64,000 nucleotides of DNA from Candidatus Tectomicrobia bacterium (GCA_016192135.1 JACPUR010000019.1:124001-188000), one strand, 5' to 3'. Positions 22,936 through 31,800 are shown, numbered from the stretch's first letter. The notes: a model not told the origin generated them from the sequence alone. A program made the numbers and translations.

Positions 22936-23004
22936 GCGCAGCGAAGGATCTGCTTCTGTCTTTGAAGCAGATTCTTCACTTCGCTTCGCTCCGTTCAGAA
23001 TGAC
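22926..23004. repeat. 80-bp GTCATTCTGAGCG inverted-repeat element, second full copy
   Basis: GTCATCCTGAGCGCAGCGAAG on the left and CTTCGCTCCGTTCAGAATGAC on the right. The first bases overlap the end of the nucleotidyltransferase gene. Confidence 0.8.
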
Positions 23005-23025
23005 GGCTCCCGACAGCCACGCTCC

Positions 23026-23053
23026 GTAGGGGCGACCGGCCGGTCGCCCCTGC
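23026..23053. repeat. GTAGGGGC-capped palindrome, GACCGGCCGGTC core
   Basis: A 28-bp palindrome with the core shared with 40333-40360. It directly follows the 80-bp element. Confidence 0.85.
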
Positions 23054-23157
23054 ATCTTTCCCGGCGCCGCCGTCCTCCCCCTTTCGCCCTTTCCCCTCCG
23101 GTATTTCCCCCAGGCTTTTTGGAGTTTTTGAAGGCTTTTCGTTTCGCGGCGCTGGAG

Positions 23158-23163
23158 TATAAT
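23158..23163 (+). promoter_or_regulatory. Candidate -10 box (TATAAT) for the lipoprotein gene
   Basis: A consensus TATAAT lies 54 bases before the GTG at 23217 in a GC-rich region. No clear -35 box is seen at 17 bases. Confidence 0.35.
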
Positions 23164-23216
23164 CGGAAGCGTTGCGTACGCCGCCGTGATCCCCCATCCC
23201 TGTGGAGGGCTGCGCC

Positions 23217-23537
23217 GTGAAGGTCGCCACGCTCGTTTCATCCCTCGTCATTCTCGCATTCCTGTCCGGCTGCGCCGCCACCCAGCAGATCGTGTGGTCC
23301 AAGCCCGGGGTCACGGCGGCGCAGGGGGAGAAGGACCTCGAGGACTGCGCCAACAAGGCGAACATGGTCTACCCCTCCTCCGAGAACATGATCAACCCCA
23401 ATACCCCGGCCGACGGGAAGCTGGAGACGGGCTACATCATCGACTCCGACGTGCTGAAGGACAATTTTTCGAAGTGCATGGGGGCGAAGGGCTACAAGTT
23501 CGCGGGGTCGCAGCCCATCGCCGCCGCCGGGCGGTGA
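23217..23537 (+). CDS. Small lipoprotein
   Basis: The 106-residue protein has a signal sequence and lipobox (KVATLVSSLVILAFLSGCAA) with the acylated Cys at 19. The mature part contains two further cysteines (LEDCANKA and SKCMGAKGYKF), a spacing often seen in small outer-membrane lipoproteins, where a disulfide staples the domain. I recognise the general shape (a glycine-zipper-free small lipoprotein ending CMxxKGY) but not a function. The GTG start follows a GGAGG at 12 bases; an upstream ATG-like codon at 23202 is less likely. Confidence 0.75.
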   Translation: MKVATLVSSLVILAFLSGCAATQQIVWSKPGVTAAQGEKDLEDCANKANMVYPSSENMINPNTPADGKLETGYIIDSDVLKDNFSKCMGAKGYKFAGSQPIAAAGR

Positions 23538-23583
23538 GGAATCTCGGCGTCCGGATTTTTCCCCCGCAGACGGCGATGGGTGG

Positions 23584-23612
23584 GTAGGGGCGGGTTTGAA
23601 ACCCGCCCCTGC
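23584..23612. repeat. GTAGGGGC-capped palindrome, GGGTTTGAAACCC core
   Basis: A 29-bp palindrome with the same core as 20591-20619 in the opposite orientation. Confidence 0.85.
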
Positions 23613-23632
23613 GGATGTGCTTGTCCGTCTCC

Positions 23633-23696
23633 GTAGGGGCAGGCCCCTGTGCCTGCCCCGGCCCCCAGAGGGGCGGCCACGGGGGGCCGCCCCTAC
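23633..23696. repeat. Compound GTAGGGGC-capped double hairpin
   Basis: GGGGCAGGC / GCCTGCCCC and GGGGCGGCC / GGCCGCCCC hairpins lie between GTAG and CTAC. This is the inverted order of 6657-6714. Confidence 0.8.
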
Positions 23697-23724
23697 GAGA
23701 TTCTCTGCGGTGCCCCCAAAAAGA

Positions 23725-23755
23725 AGCGGCGGCCATTCCGGCCGCCGCTCTTTTT
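23725..23755. terminator. Bidirectional intrinsic terminator
   Basis: AGCGGCGGCC pairs with GGCCGCCGCT around ATTCC. CTTTTTG follows on the plus strand and TCTTTTTG on the minus strand. It serves the lipoprotein and the third cold-shock gene. Confidence 0.85.
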
Positions 23756-23793
23756 GAACCGCGTTTGTGTCCGGCCTGCCCGGTGAAGCGGTT

Positions 23794-24003
23794 CTAGTGC
23801 CCTCCCGCCTTTTTCACGTTCGCGGCCTGGGGACCCTTCTTCCCCTGGACGACCTCGAAGGTGACGCGGTCTCCTTCCTGGAGCGACTTAAATCCGTCCC
23901 CCTGGATGGCGGAGAAATGGACGAAGACGTCTTCCCCGTCCTCCCGCGTGATGAACCCATACCCCTTGGCGTCGTTGAACCACTTTACCGTTCCGTCCGT
24001 CAC
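23794..24003 (-). CDS. Cold-shock domain protein, copy 3
   Basis: The GTG at 24003 has AGGAGAA seven bases upstream and opens a 69-residue cold-shock domain. RNP1 KGYGFIT and RNP2 VFVHFSAI are present, followed by [29 protein letters not shown]. It is closest to copy 1 by sequence. An intrinsic terminator follows at 23725-23755. Confidence 0.95.
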   Translation of the reverse strand: MTDGTVKWFNDAKGYGFITREDGEDVFVHFSAIQGDGFKSLQEGDRVTFEVVQGKKGPQAANVKKAGGH

Positions 24004-24198
24004 TGCAGCTTCTCCTGAAACCTGGGCGTTGCCTGGCCCCCTGATGGGCGATGAGGCGCGGCCCGTTTGCCTTTCCCGCGAGCCTGTTGCTGCGGGGAAT
24101 GGAAAAACGCTAGCACAAGGGGGGGCGCCGCACAAGAGTCGGAAATTCGGCAGGATAGGGGGAAAAGACCTGATTTCGGACCTTCGGCGCCGCCTGTT

Positions 24199-24984
24199 TC
24201 AGAAGCGGGGCTTCTCGAAGCGCTCCAGCATGGGGAACACCCGCTCGGCGTTCTCGCGCAGGCCGAAGAAGACCGGGCCGTCCGCCTTCTCGCCCCGGGC
24301 CAGCCCCTCGAGGCCGAGGGGCCGCCCGTCCGGGTGGTAGGCCCAGCCGCCCGTCTCGGCGAGGACGGCCATGGGCCCCAGGATGTCCCACAGGCGGGGG
24401 CGGTCCACCACCGAGCAGAAGGCGGCGCCCGCCGCCGCGTAGGCCACGTGGGCCGCCGCGCAGCCGTAGGCCACCGTCTTGCCCGGGAAGTCGAGCTTGT
24501 AGAAGCGCTTGCGCGAGGCGGGCCCGAAGAAGAGGGTCTGGTTGTCCACCTCGCGGGGGCCGAGGGGCGCGAGGGGCCGCCCGTTTCGTGTGGCGCCCCG
24601 GCCCCGCTCGGCGAGGAACATCTCCCCCGCCGCCGGCATGAAGAAGCCCCCGGCCAGGGGCGCGCCCTCCCGCATCACCCCCACCGCGACCCCCCAGGTG
24701 GGCAGCCCGTGGAGGTAGGGGTTGGTGCCGTCGATGGGGTCCACGGCCCAGAGGCGGCCCGCGGGGGAGAGGGCGGCCCCGGGGGCGAGCCCGCCCGACT
24801 CCTCGGCCAGGACCGGGTCGCCCGGGAAGCGCCGGGCGAGGCGCGCGAGGATGAGGCGCTCCACCTCGCGGTCGGCCTCGCTCACGAGGCTGCGGTCCTC
24901 CTTGCGCTCCGCGCTGGCGCCCGCCGCCAGCGAGAGGGCCAGGGCGCCCGCCTCGCGCAGGGTCTCCTCGATGAAGGCCAGCAC
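24199..24984 (-). CDS. Inositol-monophosphatase-family phosphatase
   Basis: The GTG at 24984 follows GGGAGGGG. The 261 residues carry the Li-sensitive phosphatase motifs: VSEADREVE (34-42), VLAEESGG with Glu61, and WAVDPIDGTNPY (79-90) with the metal-binding Asp pair. The C-terminal LWDILGPMAVLAETGG supplies the last Asp. The family cleaves inositol-1-phosphate, histidinol phosphate, PAP or sugar phosphates in a magnesium-dependent way. The closest match by motif may be histidinol-phosphatase-like enzymes; the substrate is not certain. It is probably monocistronic. Confidence 0.9.
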   Translation of the reverse strand: MLAFIEETLREAGALALSLAAGASAERKEDRSLVSEADREVERLILARLARRFPGDPVLAEESGGLAPGAALSPAGRLWAVDPIDGTNPYLHGLPTWGVAVGVMREGAPLAGGFFMPAAGEMFLAERGRGATRNGRPLAPLGPREVDNQTLFFGPASRKRFYKLDFPGKTVAYGCAAAHVAYAAAGAAFCSVVDRPRLWDILGPMAVLAETGGWAYHPDGRPLGLEGLARGEKADGPVFFGLRENAERVFPMLERFEKPRF

Positions 24985-25212
24985 CGCGCCCCTCCCCGGA
25001 TTCTATGTCACGGACCGTGGGCCTGAGAGATTCCAGACCCTACCCGATGCGCCCGGCCCGCGCCAGCCCCCTCTCCTTGCCTGGCCGGAGCCCCGGCGCG
25101 ATACTCCCCCGCTGTGCGGGGCCCGCCGCCGGGAGCCCGCGGAGGAAAGGATGCCGGCGTCCCCCGTCCCACAGCCCGCCGCCGGGCGCGCCCCATCCGC
25201 GCGCCCCGGGAT

Positions 25213-26631
25213 ATGCGCCCGCCCGGCGCGGCCCCCGGCGTGAGGCGGCTCCGGTACGACTACACTCAGGGACCCATCGGCCGGGGGCTGCTCTATCTCG
25301 CCGTCCCCGTCTTCATGGAACAGATCGCCTGGAACGTGGACACCATCGTCGAGATCTACTGGGTGGGCCGCCTGGGCGAGTCGGCCATCGCCGCCATGTC
25401 CCTGGGCTTCATGGTCACCATGTTCGTCCGCTCGGGCGGGCTCGGCATCCGCGTCGCCGGCCAGGCGCTCGTGGCCCAGCGCATCGGCGCCGGGGACCCG
25501 GAGGGCGCGGCCTCGCTCGCGGGGCAGATGCTCCTCCTGCACGCCCTCTACTTCCTTCCGCTCTCCCTCCTGGGCGCGCTGCTCTCGGAGGAGATCATGC
25601 GCGCCTTCACCCAGGACCCCGAGATCGTCCGCATCGGAGGGGCCTACCTGCGCGCGAGCTTCTGGGTGCTCCTCCTGACGGACGGCATCTTCGCCTTCGC
25701 CTCCATCTTCCGGGCGGCGGGGGAGTCCCTCATCTCCGTCTGGCCCATGGCGGCCAGCTCGGTCGTGACCTTCGCCGCCATGCCGCTGTTCATCCTGGGG
25801 GCGGGCCCCCTTCCCGCCTTCGGCTTGGCGGGGGCCAGCTGGGGGCTGGGCGCGGGGCGGCTCCTCGGCTGCGCGGTGATGGCCGCGGCCCTGCTCGGCG
25901 GCCTCTCGCGCGTGAGGCTGTGGCCCGCGCATCTGCTCCCCTCGCCCGAGCTCATGCGGCGGGTCCTGCGTCTCGCCTGGCCCGCCGGGACCCAGGTGCT
26001 CTTCGAGCGCAGCGCCAACATCGTGCTGGTGGGCATGCTCTCGCGCTTCGGCCCGCTGGCACTGGCCGCCTGGGGGGTGGGCAACCGGGTGAACAACATG
26101 GGGCTGACGCCGGGCTACTCCTTCCAGGGCTCGGGGCGCACCCTGGTGGGGCAGAACATCGGGGCCCGCCTGCCCGAGCGGGCGCGGCGCGCGGCCTGGG
26201 CCTCCCTCGGGGCCTCGGCTGCGGTGATGGCCGTTGTGGCCGCGGGGGTGTTCCTCTGGGCGGAGCCGATGGTGCGCTTCTTCGGGATGCAGGGGGAGGG
26301 GGTCCCCGCCGGCGTCCTCTGCATGCGGGTGCTCAGCCTCGGGATGGCCTTCGAGGCGGCGCGCCGCACCCTCTCCGGCGTCTTCGAGGGGGCCGCCATG
26401 CCGGCCCCCCCGATGGTGGTTGAGGCGGTCGTGCGCTGGGGGGTGCTCCTGCCGGGGGCGTGGCTCCTCTCGACGCCGCTCGGGGCCCGGGAGGCGGGCG
26501 TCTGGTGGGCGGTGGCGGGGAGCCAGGCGGTGGGCGGGGCCGCGCTCTTCGCCTGGTTCGTGACGGCCTGGCAGCGGAGGGTCCGGGCCATGGCCGCGCG
26601 GCCCGCCGAGGGAGGGAGCTCGCGCCCGTGA
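25213..26631 (+). CDS. MATE-family efflux transporter, copy 1
   Basis: About 472 residues and 12 membrane helices. Typical MATE features are RYDYTQGPIGRGLLYLAVPVFMEQIAWNVDTIVEIYWVGRLG at the N-terminus, AQRIGAGDPEGAASLAGQ after helix 2-3, and the second-half repeat GTQVLFERSANIVLVGMLSRFG followed by LVGQNIGARLPERA. It exports drugs or metabolites in exchange for Na+ or H+. I chose the ATG at 25213; the earlier frame is Pro/Arg-rich and probably untranslated. It overlaps the next gene by four bases (GTGA), and the two may form a heterodimeric or coupled pair. Confidence 0.9.
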   Translation: MRPPGAAPGVRRLRYDYTQGPIGRGLLYLAVPVFMEQIAWNVDTIVEIYWVGRLGESAIAAMSLGFMVTMFVRSGGLGIRVAGQALVAQRIGAGDPEGAASLAGQMLLLHALYFLPLSLLGALLSEEIMRAFTQDPEIVRIGGAYLRASFWVLLLTDGIFAFASIFRAAGESLISVWPMAASSVVTFAAMPLFILGAGPLPAFGLAGASWGLGAGRLLGCAVMAAALLGGLSRVRLWPAHLLPSPELMRRVLRLAWPAGTQVLFERSANIVLVGMLSRFGPLALAAWGVGNRVNNMGLTPGYSFQGSGRTLVGQNIGARLPERARRAAWASLGASAAVMAVVAAGVFLWAEPMVRFFGMQGEGVPAGVLCMRVLSLGMAFEAARRTLSGVFEGAAMPAPPMVVEAVVRWGVLLPGAWLLSTPLGAREAGVWWAVAGSQAVGGAALFAWFVTAWQRRVRAMAARPAEGGSSRP

Positions 26632-28037
26632 ACCTTTTCCCGCGCCGCCGGAGGGCCCATGTCCGCTTCGACTACACGAGGGGCTCGCTCGGCTGGGGCC
26701 TCGCGCGCCTGGCGCTGCCCTCCTGCGGGGAGCAGATCGCCTGGAACCTCGACGCCGTGGTGGAGCTCTACTGGGTGGGGCGTCTCGGGCCGGAGTACCT
26801 GGCGGCGGTCGCCTTGTGCTTCATGGTGAGCTTCTTCCTGCGGGCCATCCCCCTCGGCTTCCGCATCGCGGGGGGCGCACTCGTCGCGCAGCGGATAGGC
26901 GCGGGCGACGACCGGGGGGCCGCCCTCGCGGCGGGCCAGTCCATCCTGCTCACCCTCGCCTACACGGGAGTCTTCGCCGTCCTGGGTTATCTCCTCTCCC
27001 CCTGGATGATAGCCCTGATGACGACGGATCCGCTCGTGCGCGAGCTGGGGACGGCCTACTTCCGCATGTCGTTCGTCTTCTTCGTATTCTACGACGGCAT
27101 CGCCACCCTCGCCCACGTGCTGCGCGGCGCGGGCGAGCCGGGCTACTCCCTCGTGGGGATGGTCGCCTCGGCCGGCGTCGCCACGATCATCATGCCCTTC
27201 TGCGTCTTCGGCTGGGGCCAGGTGCCCGGGATGGGCATCGCCGGGGCCCCCTTCGCGGTCGGCATCGGGCGCATCGTGGGCACCGCCATCGTGATGAGTT
27301 TCCTCTTCACCGGCCGCTCCCGGCTCAAGCTGAGCCTGGGCGACCTGCGGCTCGACCGGCCGCTCTCCCGGCGCATCCTGGTGCTGGGCTGGCCGGCCGC
27401 CGCCCAGAACCTGCTCGAGCGCGGCTCGAACCTCATCCTGGTGCGCATCCTCTCGCTCTTCGGGCCGGTGCCCGTCGCCGCCTTCGGGGTGACGAACCGC
27501 ATCACCAACGTCTCCCGCATGCCCGCCTTCGGGGTGCAGGCCGCCCTGCGCACCCTGGTGGGGCAGAACCTGGGGGCGGGCCAGCCCGCCCGCGCCGTGC
27601 AGGCGGTGCGGCTCTCCATGTGGGTCACCGCGTTCTTCATGGGGACGACCGCCCTGGGCCTCTTTCACTTCGCCCCCCAGGTGGTGCTCTTCTTCGGTCT
27701 CACGGGGGAGGGCGCCGAGGTGGGCGCGCTGTGCCTGCGGATCCTGACGGTGGGCCTGCTCTTCGAGTCGGCCCGGCGCGTCCTGGCGGGCGCCTTCCAC
27801 GGCGCCGCCAACACGAAGCCCCCCATGATCGTGGAGGGCCTCGTGCGGTGGGGCGTCGAGATCCCGATCGGCTACCTGGCCGCCGTGGTGCTTGGGCTCG
27901 GGGCCGCCGGGGTGTGGTGGTCCATCACGGGCGGGCAGATCCTCGCCGGGGCCGCCCTCTTCGGGTGGTTCTTTTGGTGGAGCGCGCGGGAGGGCCTCCG
28001 GACCCAGCCCGCCGCGCTCCAGTCCCCGGTCGAGTAG
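26628..28037 (+). CDS. MATE-family efflux transporter, copy 2
   Basis: The GTG at 26628 overlaps the stop of copy 1, with GGAGGGAG about 11 bases before it. The 469 residues repeat the pattern of copy 1: FDYTRGSLGWGLARLALPSCGEQIAWNLDAVVELYWVGRLG, AQRIGAGDDRGAALAAGQ, AAQNLLERGSNLILVRILSLFG and LVGQNLGAGQPARA. The tandem arrangement shows duplication. Translational coupling suggests co-production. No specific regulator is adjacent. Confidence 0.9.
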   Translation: MNLFPRRRRAHVRFDYTRGSLGWGLARLALPSCGEQIAWNLDAVVELYWVGRLGPEYLAAVALCFMVSFFLRAIPLGFRIAGGALVAQRIGAGDDRGAALAAGQSILLTLAYTGVFAVLGYLLSPWMIALMTTDPLVRELGTAYFRMSFVFFVFYDGIATLAHVLRGAGEPGYSLVGMVASAGVATIIMPFCVFGWGQVPGMGIAGAPFAVGIGRIVGTAIVMSFLFTGRSRLKLSLGDLRLDRPLSRRILVLGWPAAAQNLLERGSNLILVRILSLFGPVPVAAFGVTNRITNVSRMPAFGVQAALRTLVGQNLGAGQPARAVQAVRLSMWVTAFFMGTTALGLFHFAPQVVLFFGLTGEGAEVGALCLRILTVGLLFESARRVLAGAFHGAANTKPPMIVEGLVRWGVEIPIGYLAAVVLGLGAAGVWWSITGGQILAGAALFGWFFWWSAREGLRTQPAALQSPVE

Positions 28038-28043
28038 CCTTCC

Positions 28044-29219
28044 TCACCGCTCGTCCGGGAATTCCCATACCGCCGGCCGGCGCGGAATGCCCGGGGGAGA
28101 ACCGAAAGAAACGGGCCCGGTCAGTTCCGCCTGATCCATCGCCTTGCCTTCAAAGAAGGCCCCGGCCGGCCCGAGGTGCCGGCTGTCCAGCCAGCTTCCA
28201 TCCAGCTGCCGGCAGGCGGTGGAGTGATCGACCCAGGTCGGGCCGTTCGTGGTGACCGTCATCCGGAAGTCGCGGCAGGTGCGGCCCGCCTCCGCCGGAT
28301 AGGAGCGCGTGGGCGTCACCCCGCCCAGGTGGCCCGTCTCGGAATTGCTCCAGTTGGCGGTCTGGCCGATCTGGTTGCTCTCGAGCGCCTCCTGCGTGGT
28401 GCGCTCCATGATCTCCTTGTCCCGCTTTGACAGCGGAACGGGGGGAATCTCGTCCGGAGCGGGGCCGAGGGCAACCGGCTGCGCGACGACGAAACGGCTC
28501 CCCGCCAGGGTCCCGTCCTCGCGGTTCACCCAGGCGCCGTCCGGCTGGCGGCAGGCCGTGTGCCGGGCGATTTCGGTCCTGCCCATGGAGGTGACCGTCA
28601 TCTCGTAGTCGCGGCAGGGCGGGTCCAGGCCCGCCCGGTGGTTGCGCAGGGGCGTGACCGCGCCCGTGCGGCCGGTCTCGGGGTTGCTCCAGGCGGCGGA
28701 GCGGCCGACGGGGTGGTTCTCGAGCGCGTTCTGCGCGGCCCGCTCCATGAGCCGCAGATCATGGGCCGTCAGGGCCACAGTGGTTGCCCCGGCGCCGATG
28801 ACCGGCCCGCTCACGATGGGCCGCCCCGCGAACTGGCTCCCGGCCAGGACGGCGGTATCGCGGTCCACCCAATTGCCGCCCGGCTGGCGGCAGGCGGAAT
28901 AGCGGGCGGCTTCCGTCCGGCCCGCGGCCGTGAGCGTCATCTCGTAATCGCGGCAGGGCTGGCCCGCGCCCAGCCGGTAGTTCCGCAGGGGCGTCACGGC
29001 GCCCATGTGGCCGGTCGCCGGATTGCGCCAGCTTTCGCTCTGCCCGATGCGGTTGCCCTCGAGCGCGACCTGCGCCGCGCGCTCCATGAGCCGCTGGTCC
29101 TGCGCCGTCGGCACGATGGTGAGCGCCCCGGCGGAAGTCGCGGCGAGCATCACCATCCCGGCGGCCAGGGCGAGGAAAGCGGCCCTTCCTCTTGACGCCC
29201 TCGAACATGAGATATGCAT
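28044..29219 (-). CDS. Three-repeat surface-antigen protein (RT0821/Lpp0805-like)
   Basis: 391 residues with a signal peptide (RAAFLALAAGMVMLAATSAGA) and three copies of a domain of about 95 residues (starting near 38, 150 and 265). Each copy reads LMERAAQxALExNxxGxSxxWxNPxTGxxGxVTPLRN, then PCRDYEMTVT and ACRQxDGxWVxRxxxxLAGSxF. Two cysteines per copy probably form one disulfide. This matches the domain of RT0821/Lpp0805-type surface proteins and 17-kDa antigens (WxNPxxGxxGxVTP and CRxY). The location is envelope and the function unknown. It is the largest of four paralogues at 28044-31634. The stop lies seven bases from the convergent MATE stop. Confidence 0.85.
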   Translation of the reverse strand: MHISCSRASRGRAAFLALAAGMVMLAATSAGALTIVPTAQDQRLMERAAQVALEGNRIGQSESWRNPATGHMGAVTPLRNYRLGAGQPCRDYEMTLTAAGRTEAARYSACRQPGGNWVDRDTAVLAGSQFAGRPIVSGPVIGAGATTVALTAHDLRLMERAAQNALENHPVGRSAAWSNPETGRTGAVTPLRNHRAGLDPPCRDYEMTVTSMGRTEIARHTACRQPDGAWVNREDGTLAGSRFVVAQPVALGPAPDEIPPVPLSKRDKEIMERTTQEALESNQIGQTANWSNSETGHLGGVTPTRSYPAEAGRTCRDFRMTVTTNGPTWVDHSTACRQLDGSWLDSRHLGPAGAFFEGKAMDQAELTGPVSFGSPPGIPRRPAVWEFPDER

Positions 29220-29415
29220 GACTTGCCTCCTTCCGCCTCAGGGATGGACGATGGGGAGAGGCGGTATCGCGCTGCAGAGGCGGCACTTCCGGATGGCCGG
29301 TGCCTCCGCCGTTCGGGAGAACCGGCCAAAATACCGAACAAGGGGCGGGCGACGCAGCCTCAAGAAGACCGAATCCCCCGGCCGGCTTGGGAATCGCCGC
29401 TCTTGAAGCGGCTCG

Positions 29416-30234
29416 TCACGGCCACACCGGCCGGGGCGGGATGCCCGGAGGCGAGCCGTAGTAGGGCGGCTCCGCGTAGGGAGGGCCCGGCTGCGCGAAG
29501 GTGCCGCCGTCGAAGCGCGAGCCCGCCAGGGTGGAGTCGGCGCGGTTCACCCAGGCGCCGTCGGACCGGCGGCACGCCGCGTAGCGGGCGACCTCGGTGG
29601 TTCCCCCCGTCGCGATCGACATCTCGTAGTTCCGGCAGGGCTGCCCGATGCCCGCTTGCTGGGAATCGAGGGGCGTCACCGCGCCCTGGCGTCCCGTCAC
29701 CGGGTCGCGCCAGATCTCGGCCTGGCCGGAGCGGTTGTTCTCGAGGGCGATCTGCGCGGCGCGCGTCGCCAAGCGCTGCTCCTCGGCCGAGAGAGGCGCG
29801 GCGGTCCGCGCGAACGCAGGCCCGGCCGCCGAAGGCAGCCCCTCGAAGTGGCTCCCCGCCACGCGCGAGGATTCGCGGTTCACCCAGGCGCCGTTCAGCC
29901 GCCTGCAGGCGGAGTAGAGGGCGGTCTCCGTCTGGTTGGCAGAGAGGGTGACCGTCATCTGGTACTCGCGGCAGGACTGGCCGATGCCGGCCTGAAGGTT
30001 GCGCAGCGGGGTCACCGACCCCAGGTGGCCGGTCTGGGGGTTTTGCCAGTTGGCGCTCTGGCCGACCTGGTTCCGGTCGAGGGCGTCCTGCGTCGTGCGC
30101 TCCATGATCCGCCGGTCGCGGCTCGTCAGCCGGTCGGCGTATGGCCCGCCGGCGGCGCACGACGCCAGGAAAGCGCCGGCGATGGCGAGGGCGGCCGTTC
30201 TTCCTGCTATCTGGAGGATGGCTGGTTTTCGCAT
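29416..30234 (-). CDS. Two-repeat surface-antigen lipoprotein
   Basis: 272 residues with a lipobox (ALAIAGAFLASCAAG). Two domain copies (about 35-130 and 148-240) carry ANWQNPQTGHLGSVTPLRN with CREYQMTV and ACRRLNGAWVNRES, and EIWRDPVTGRQGAVTPLDS with CRNYEMSI and ACRRSDGAWVNRADS. A Pro/Tyr-rich tail (PPYAEPPYYGSPPGIPPRPVWP) follows and is shared with the next paralogue. It is the second of four tandem genes, all on the minus strand with short gaps. Confidence 0.85.
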   Translation of the reverse strand: MRKPAILQIAGRTAALAIAGAFLASCAAGGPYADRLTSRDRRIMERTTQDALDRNQVGQSANWQNPQTGHLGSVTPLRNLQAGIGQSCREYQMTVTLSANQTETALYSACRRLNGAWVNRESSRVAGSHFEGLPSAAGPAFARTAAPLSAEEQRLATRAAQIALENNRSGQAEIWRDPVTGRQGAVTPLDSQQAGIGQPCRNYEMSIATGGTTEVARYAACRRSDGAWVNRADSTLAGSRFDGGTFAQPGPPYAEPPYYGSPPGIPPRPVWP

Positions 30235-30310
30235 GGTCGGTCTGTCCGGGCGGCGCTTGCGGCGGCGGTCGGTCGGATGCCGTTCCGGGAGGGCCCGCTG
30301 CGGCCGGAGC

Positions 30311-30811
30311 CTACGGCCACACCGGCGGACGGCGCGGGTAGCCGGGCGGGGAGCCGTAGTAGGGGTCCCTGTCCGGGTCGTACGGGCGGCGGCTGTACGC
30401 CGGCCCCTCGAAGAAGGCCCCGGCCGGGCCCGCGTGCCGGCGGTCCATCCAGCTCCCGTCCGGCATGCGGCACGCGGTGGAGTGACCGGCGCTCGTGGGG
30501 CCGTTGGTCGTGACCGTCATCCGGTAGTCGCGGCACGGCCGCCCCAGCTCCGTCTGGTAGGTGCGCGTCGGCGTTACGGTGCCGTTGTGGCCGGAGGCGG
30601 GGTTGCTCCAGTTGGTGGTCTCGCCGGTGTTGTTGCGCTCGAGCGCCCGCTGCGCTGCGCGCTCCATGAGCCGCCGGTCCCGCTCCGTGAGGACGTCGGG
30701 CGAGATCGGGTCCAGGGCGGCGGGGGAGGCGCATGCGCTGAGCAGCGACCCCGCCGCCAGCGCGAGGAACCACGTTTTTATCCATGAATTACGTGTGAAG
30801 GGGGCTTCCAT
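30311..30811 (-). CDS. Single-repeat surface-antigen lipoprotein
   Basis: The ATG at 30811 gives 166 residues with a lipobox (WFLALAAGSLLSACASP) and one domain: RRLMERAAQRALERNNTGE, NWSNPASGHNGTVTPTRTY, PCRDYRMTVTTNGPTSAGHSTACRMPDGSWMDRR. The tail DPYYGSPPGYPRRPPVWP resembles that of the two-repeat paralogue. The phrases TVTTNGPT and GPAGAFFEG also match repeat 3 of the three-repeat protein, so repeats have been shuffled between genes. Confidence 0.85.
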   Translation of the reverse strand: MEAPFTRNSWIKTWFLALAAGSLLSACASPAALDPISPDVLTERDRRLMERAAQRALERNNTGETTNWSNPASGHNGTVTPTRTYQTELGRPCRDYRMTVTTNGPTSAGHSTACRMPDGSWMDRRHAGPAGAFFEGPAYSRRPYDPDRDPYYGSPPGYPRRPPVWP

Positions 30812-31049
30812 GATGTCTCCGCCTCTGCAGCGGGAAACGGAAGCGGCACTACTTATAAGTGTAGCGATCCGGCGGGCGCTTCCATAGCGGGAGAGAACCG
30901 CAATTTTCCATGAAAAAAGAGGGAAATATTTCGTTCGCGAAAGGCGCCTTGCGCCGTTTGGCGGCCTATAGACGCCGAAAGGAAAAGAAGGCCGAAAGAG
31001 GGCGAACGGAATTCCGGCCGAGGGCGGAGGGCCCGCCGTCGGGAAGGCG

Positions 31050-31634
31050 CTACCTCCGGTGCAGCAGCCGCCGGCGGTAGAGGAAGCGCCCGTGGAACCC
31101 CGGGCCGTAGTAGCGGTGCGGGTACCACGGGTCATACCACGGATCGTAGTAGTACGGGTGGCCGTACCAGGGCGGCGGCGGGAGGTCGGGCCTCCCGTAG
31201 ACGTAGCCGGGCGGCGCCGGCTCGAAGTAGTTGCCCGCCAGGCCGAGCCGCCCGCGGTTGACCCACTGGCCCTCCTTGTTCCGGCAGGCCGAGTAGTAGG
31301 CGAACTCCGTCTGGTTCTCGCGCGTCATCGTCATCTGGTAGTCGCGGCAGGGCTCGTCGGTCTGCGTCCGGAAGGTGCGGATTGGGGTGGTGGTGCCCCG
31401 GCGGCCCGTCTCGGGATTGGTCCAGTTGACGCCCTGGCCGACCGGGTTCTTCTCGAGCGCCTCCTGGGTGGCGCCGGCCATGAGCTCCCGGTCCTTCGGA
31501 GCCAGGGGAGGCCGGGCCGGCCCCTCCGCCGTGGCCGCGGCGCAGGCCCCGAGGAGGAAGGCGGCGAGGAGGAGGGCGGCCGCGCGCGCGCCCGCCGGAA
31601 GGCGGCTTCGGATGCGACGGAGGATGGCCCGCAT
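31050..31634 (-). CDS. Single-repeat surface-antigen lipoprotein with Tyr/Trp-rich tail
   Basis: The ATG at 31634 gives 194 residues. A lipobox (AAALLLAAFLLGACAAA) is followed by one domain copy (NWTNPETGRRGTTTPIRTF, PCRDYQMTMTRENQTEFAYYSACRNKEGQWVNR). The unusual C-terminus is rich in Tyr, Trp, Pro and His (YGHPYYYDPWYDPWYPHRYY), then basic. Such aromatic tails may contact the peptidoglycan or the cell surface. It is the first gene of the cluster in the direction of transcription. Confidence 0.83.
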   Translation of the reverse strand: MRAILRRIRSRLPAGARAAALLLAAFLLGACAAATAEGPARPPLAPKDRELMAGATQEALEKNPVGQGVNWTNPETGRRGTTTPIRTFRTQTDEPCRDYQMTMTRENQTEFAYYSACRNKEGQWVNRGRLGLAGNYFEPAPPGYVYGRPDLPPPPWYGHPYYYDPWYDPWYPHRYYGPGFHGRFLYRRRLLHRR

Positions 31635-31800
31635 GGCTGGCTCTCTTTCCGCCCCCCGGGGGGCGTTCCGAGACGGCCCCATCATTCTAGCGCGCCGCGC
31701 GCCCCGGGTGAAGGCGCCTCCCGCGCGGGCGCCGGGGGAAGGTGACGGGCGATGCGGGTATAATCCCGCGCGGCCGCTCCCGGCCGGGCGAGGAGGCGCG

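Noticed and set aside
6608-23696. Short repeats as a CRISPR array.
   Set aside because: The copies are isolated palindromes with no regular spacers and no cas genes.
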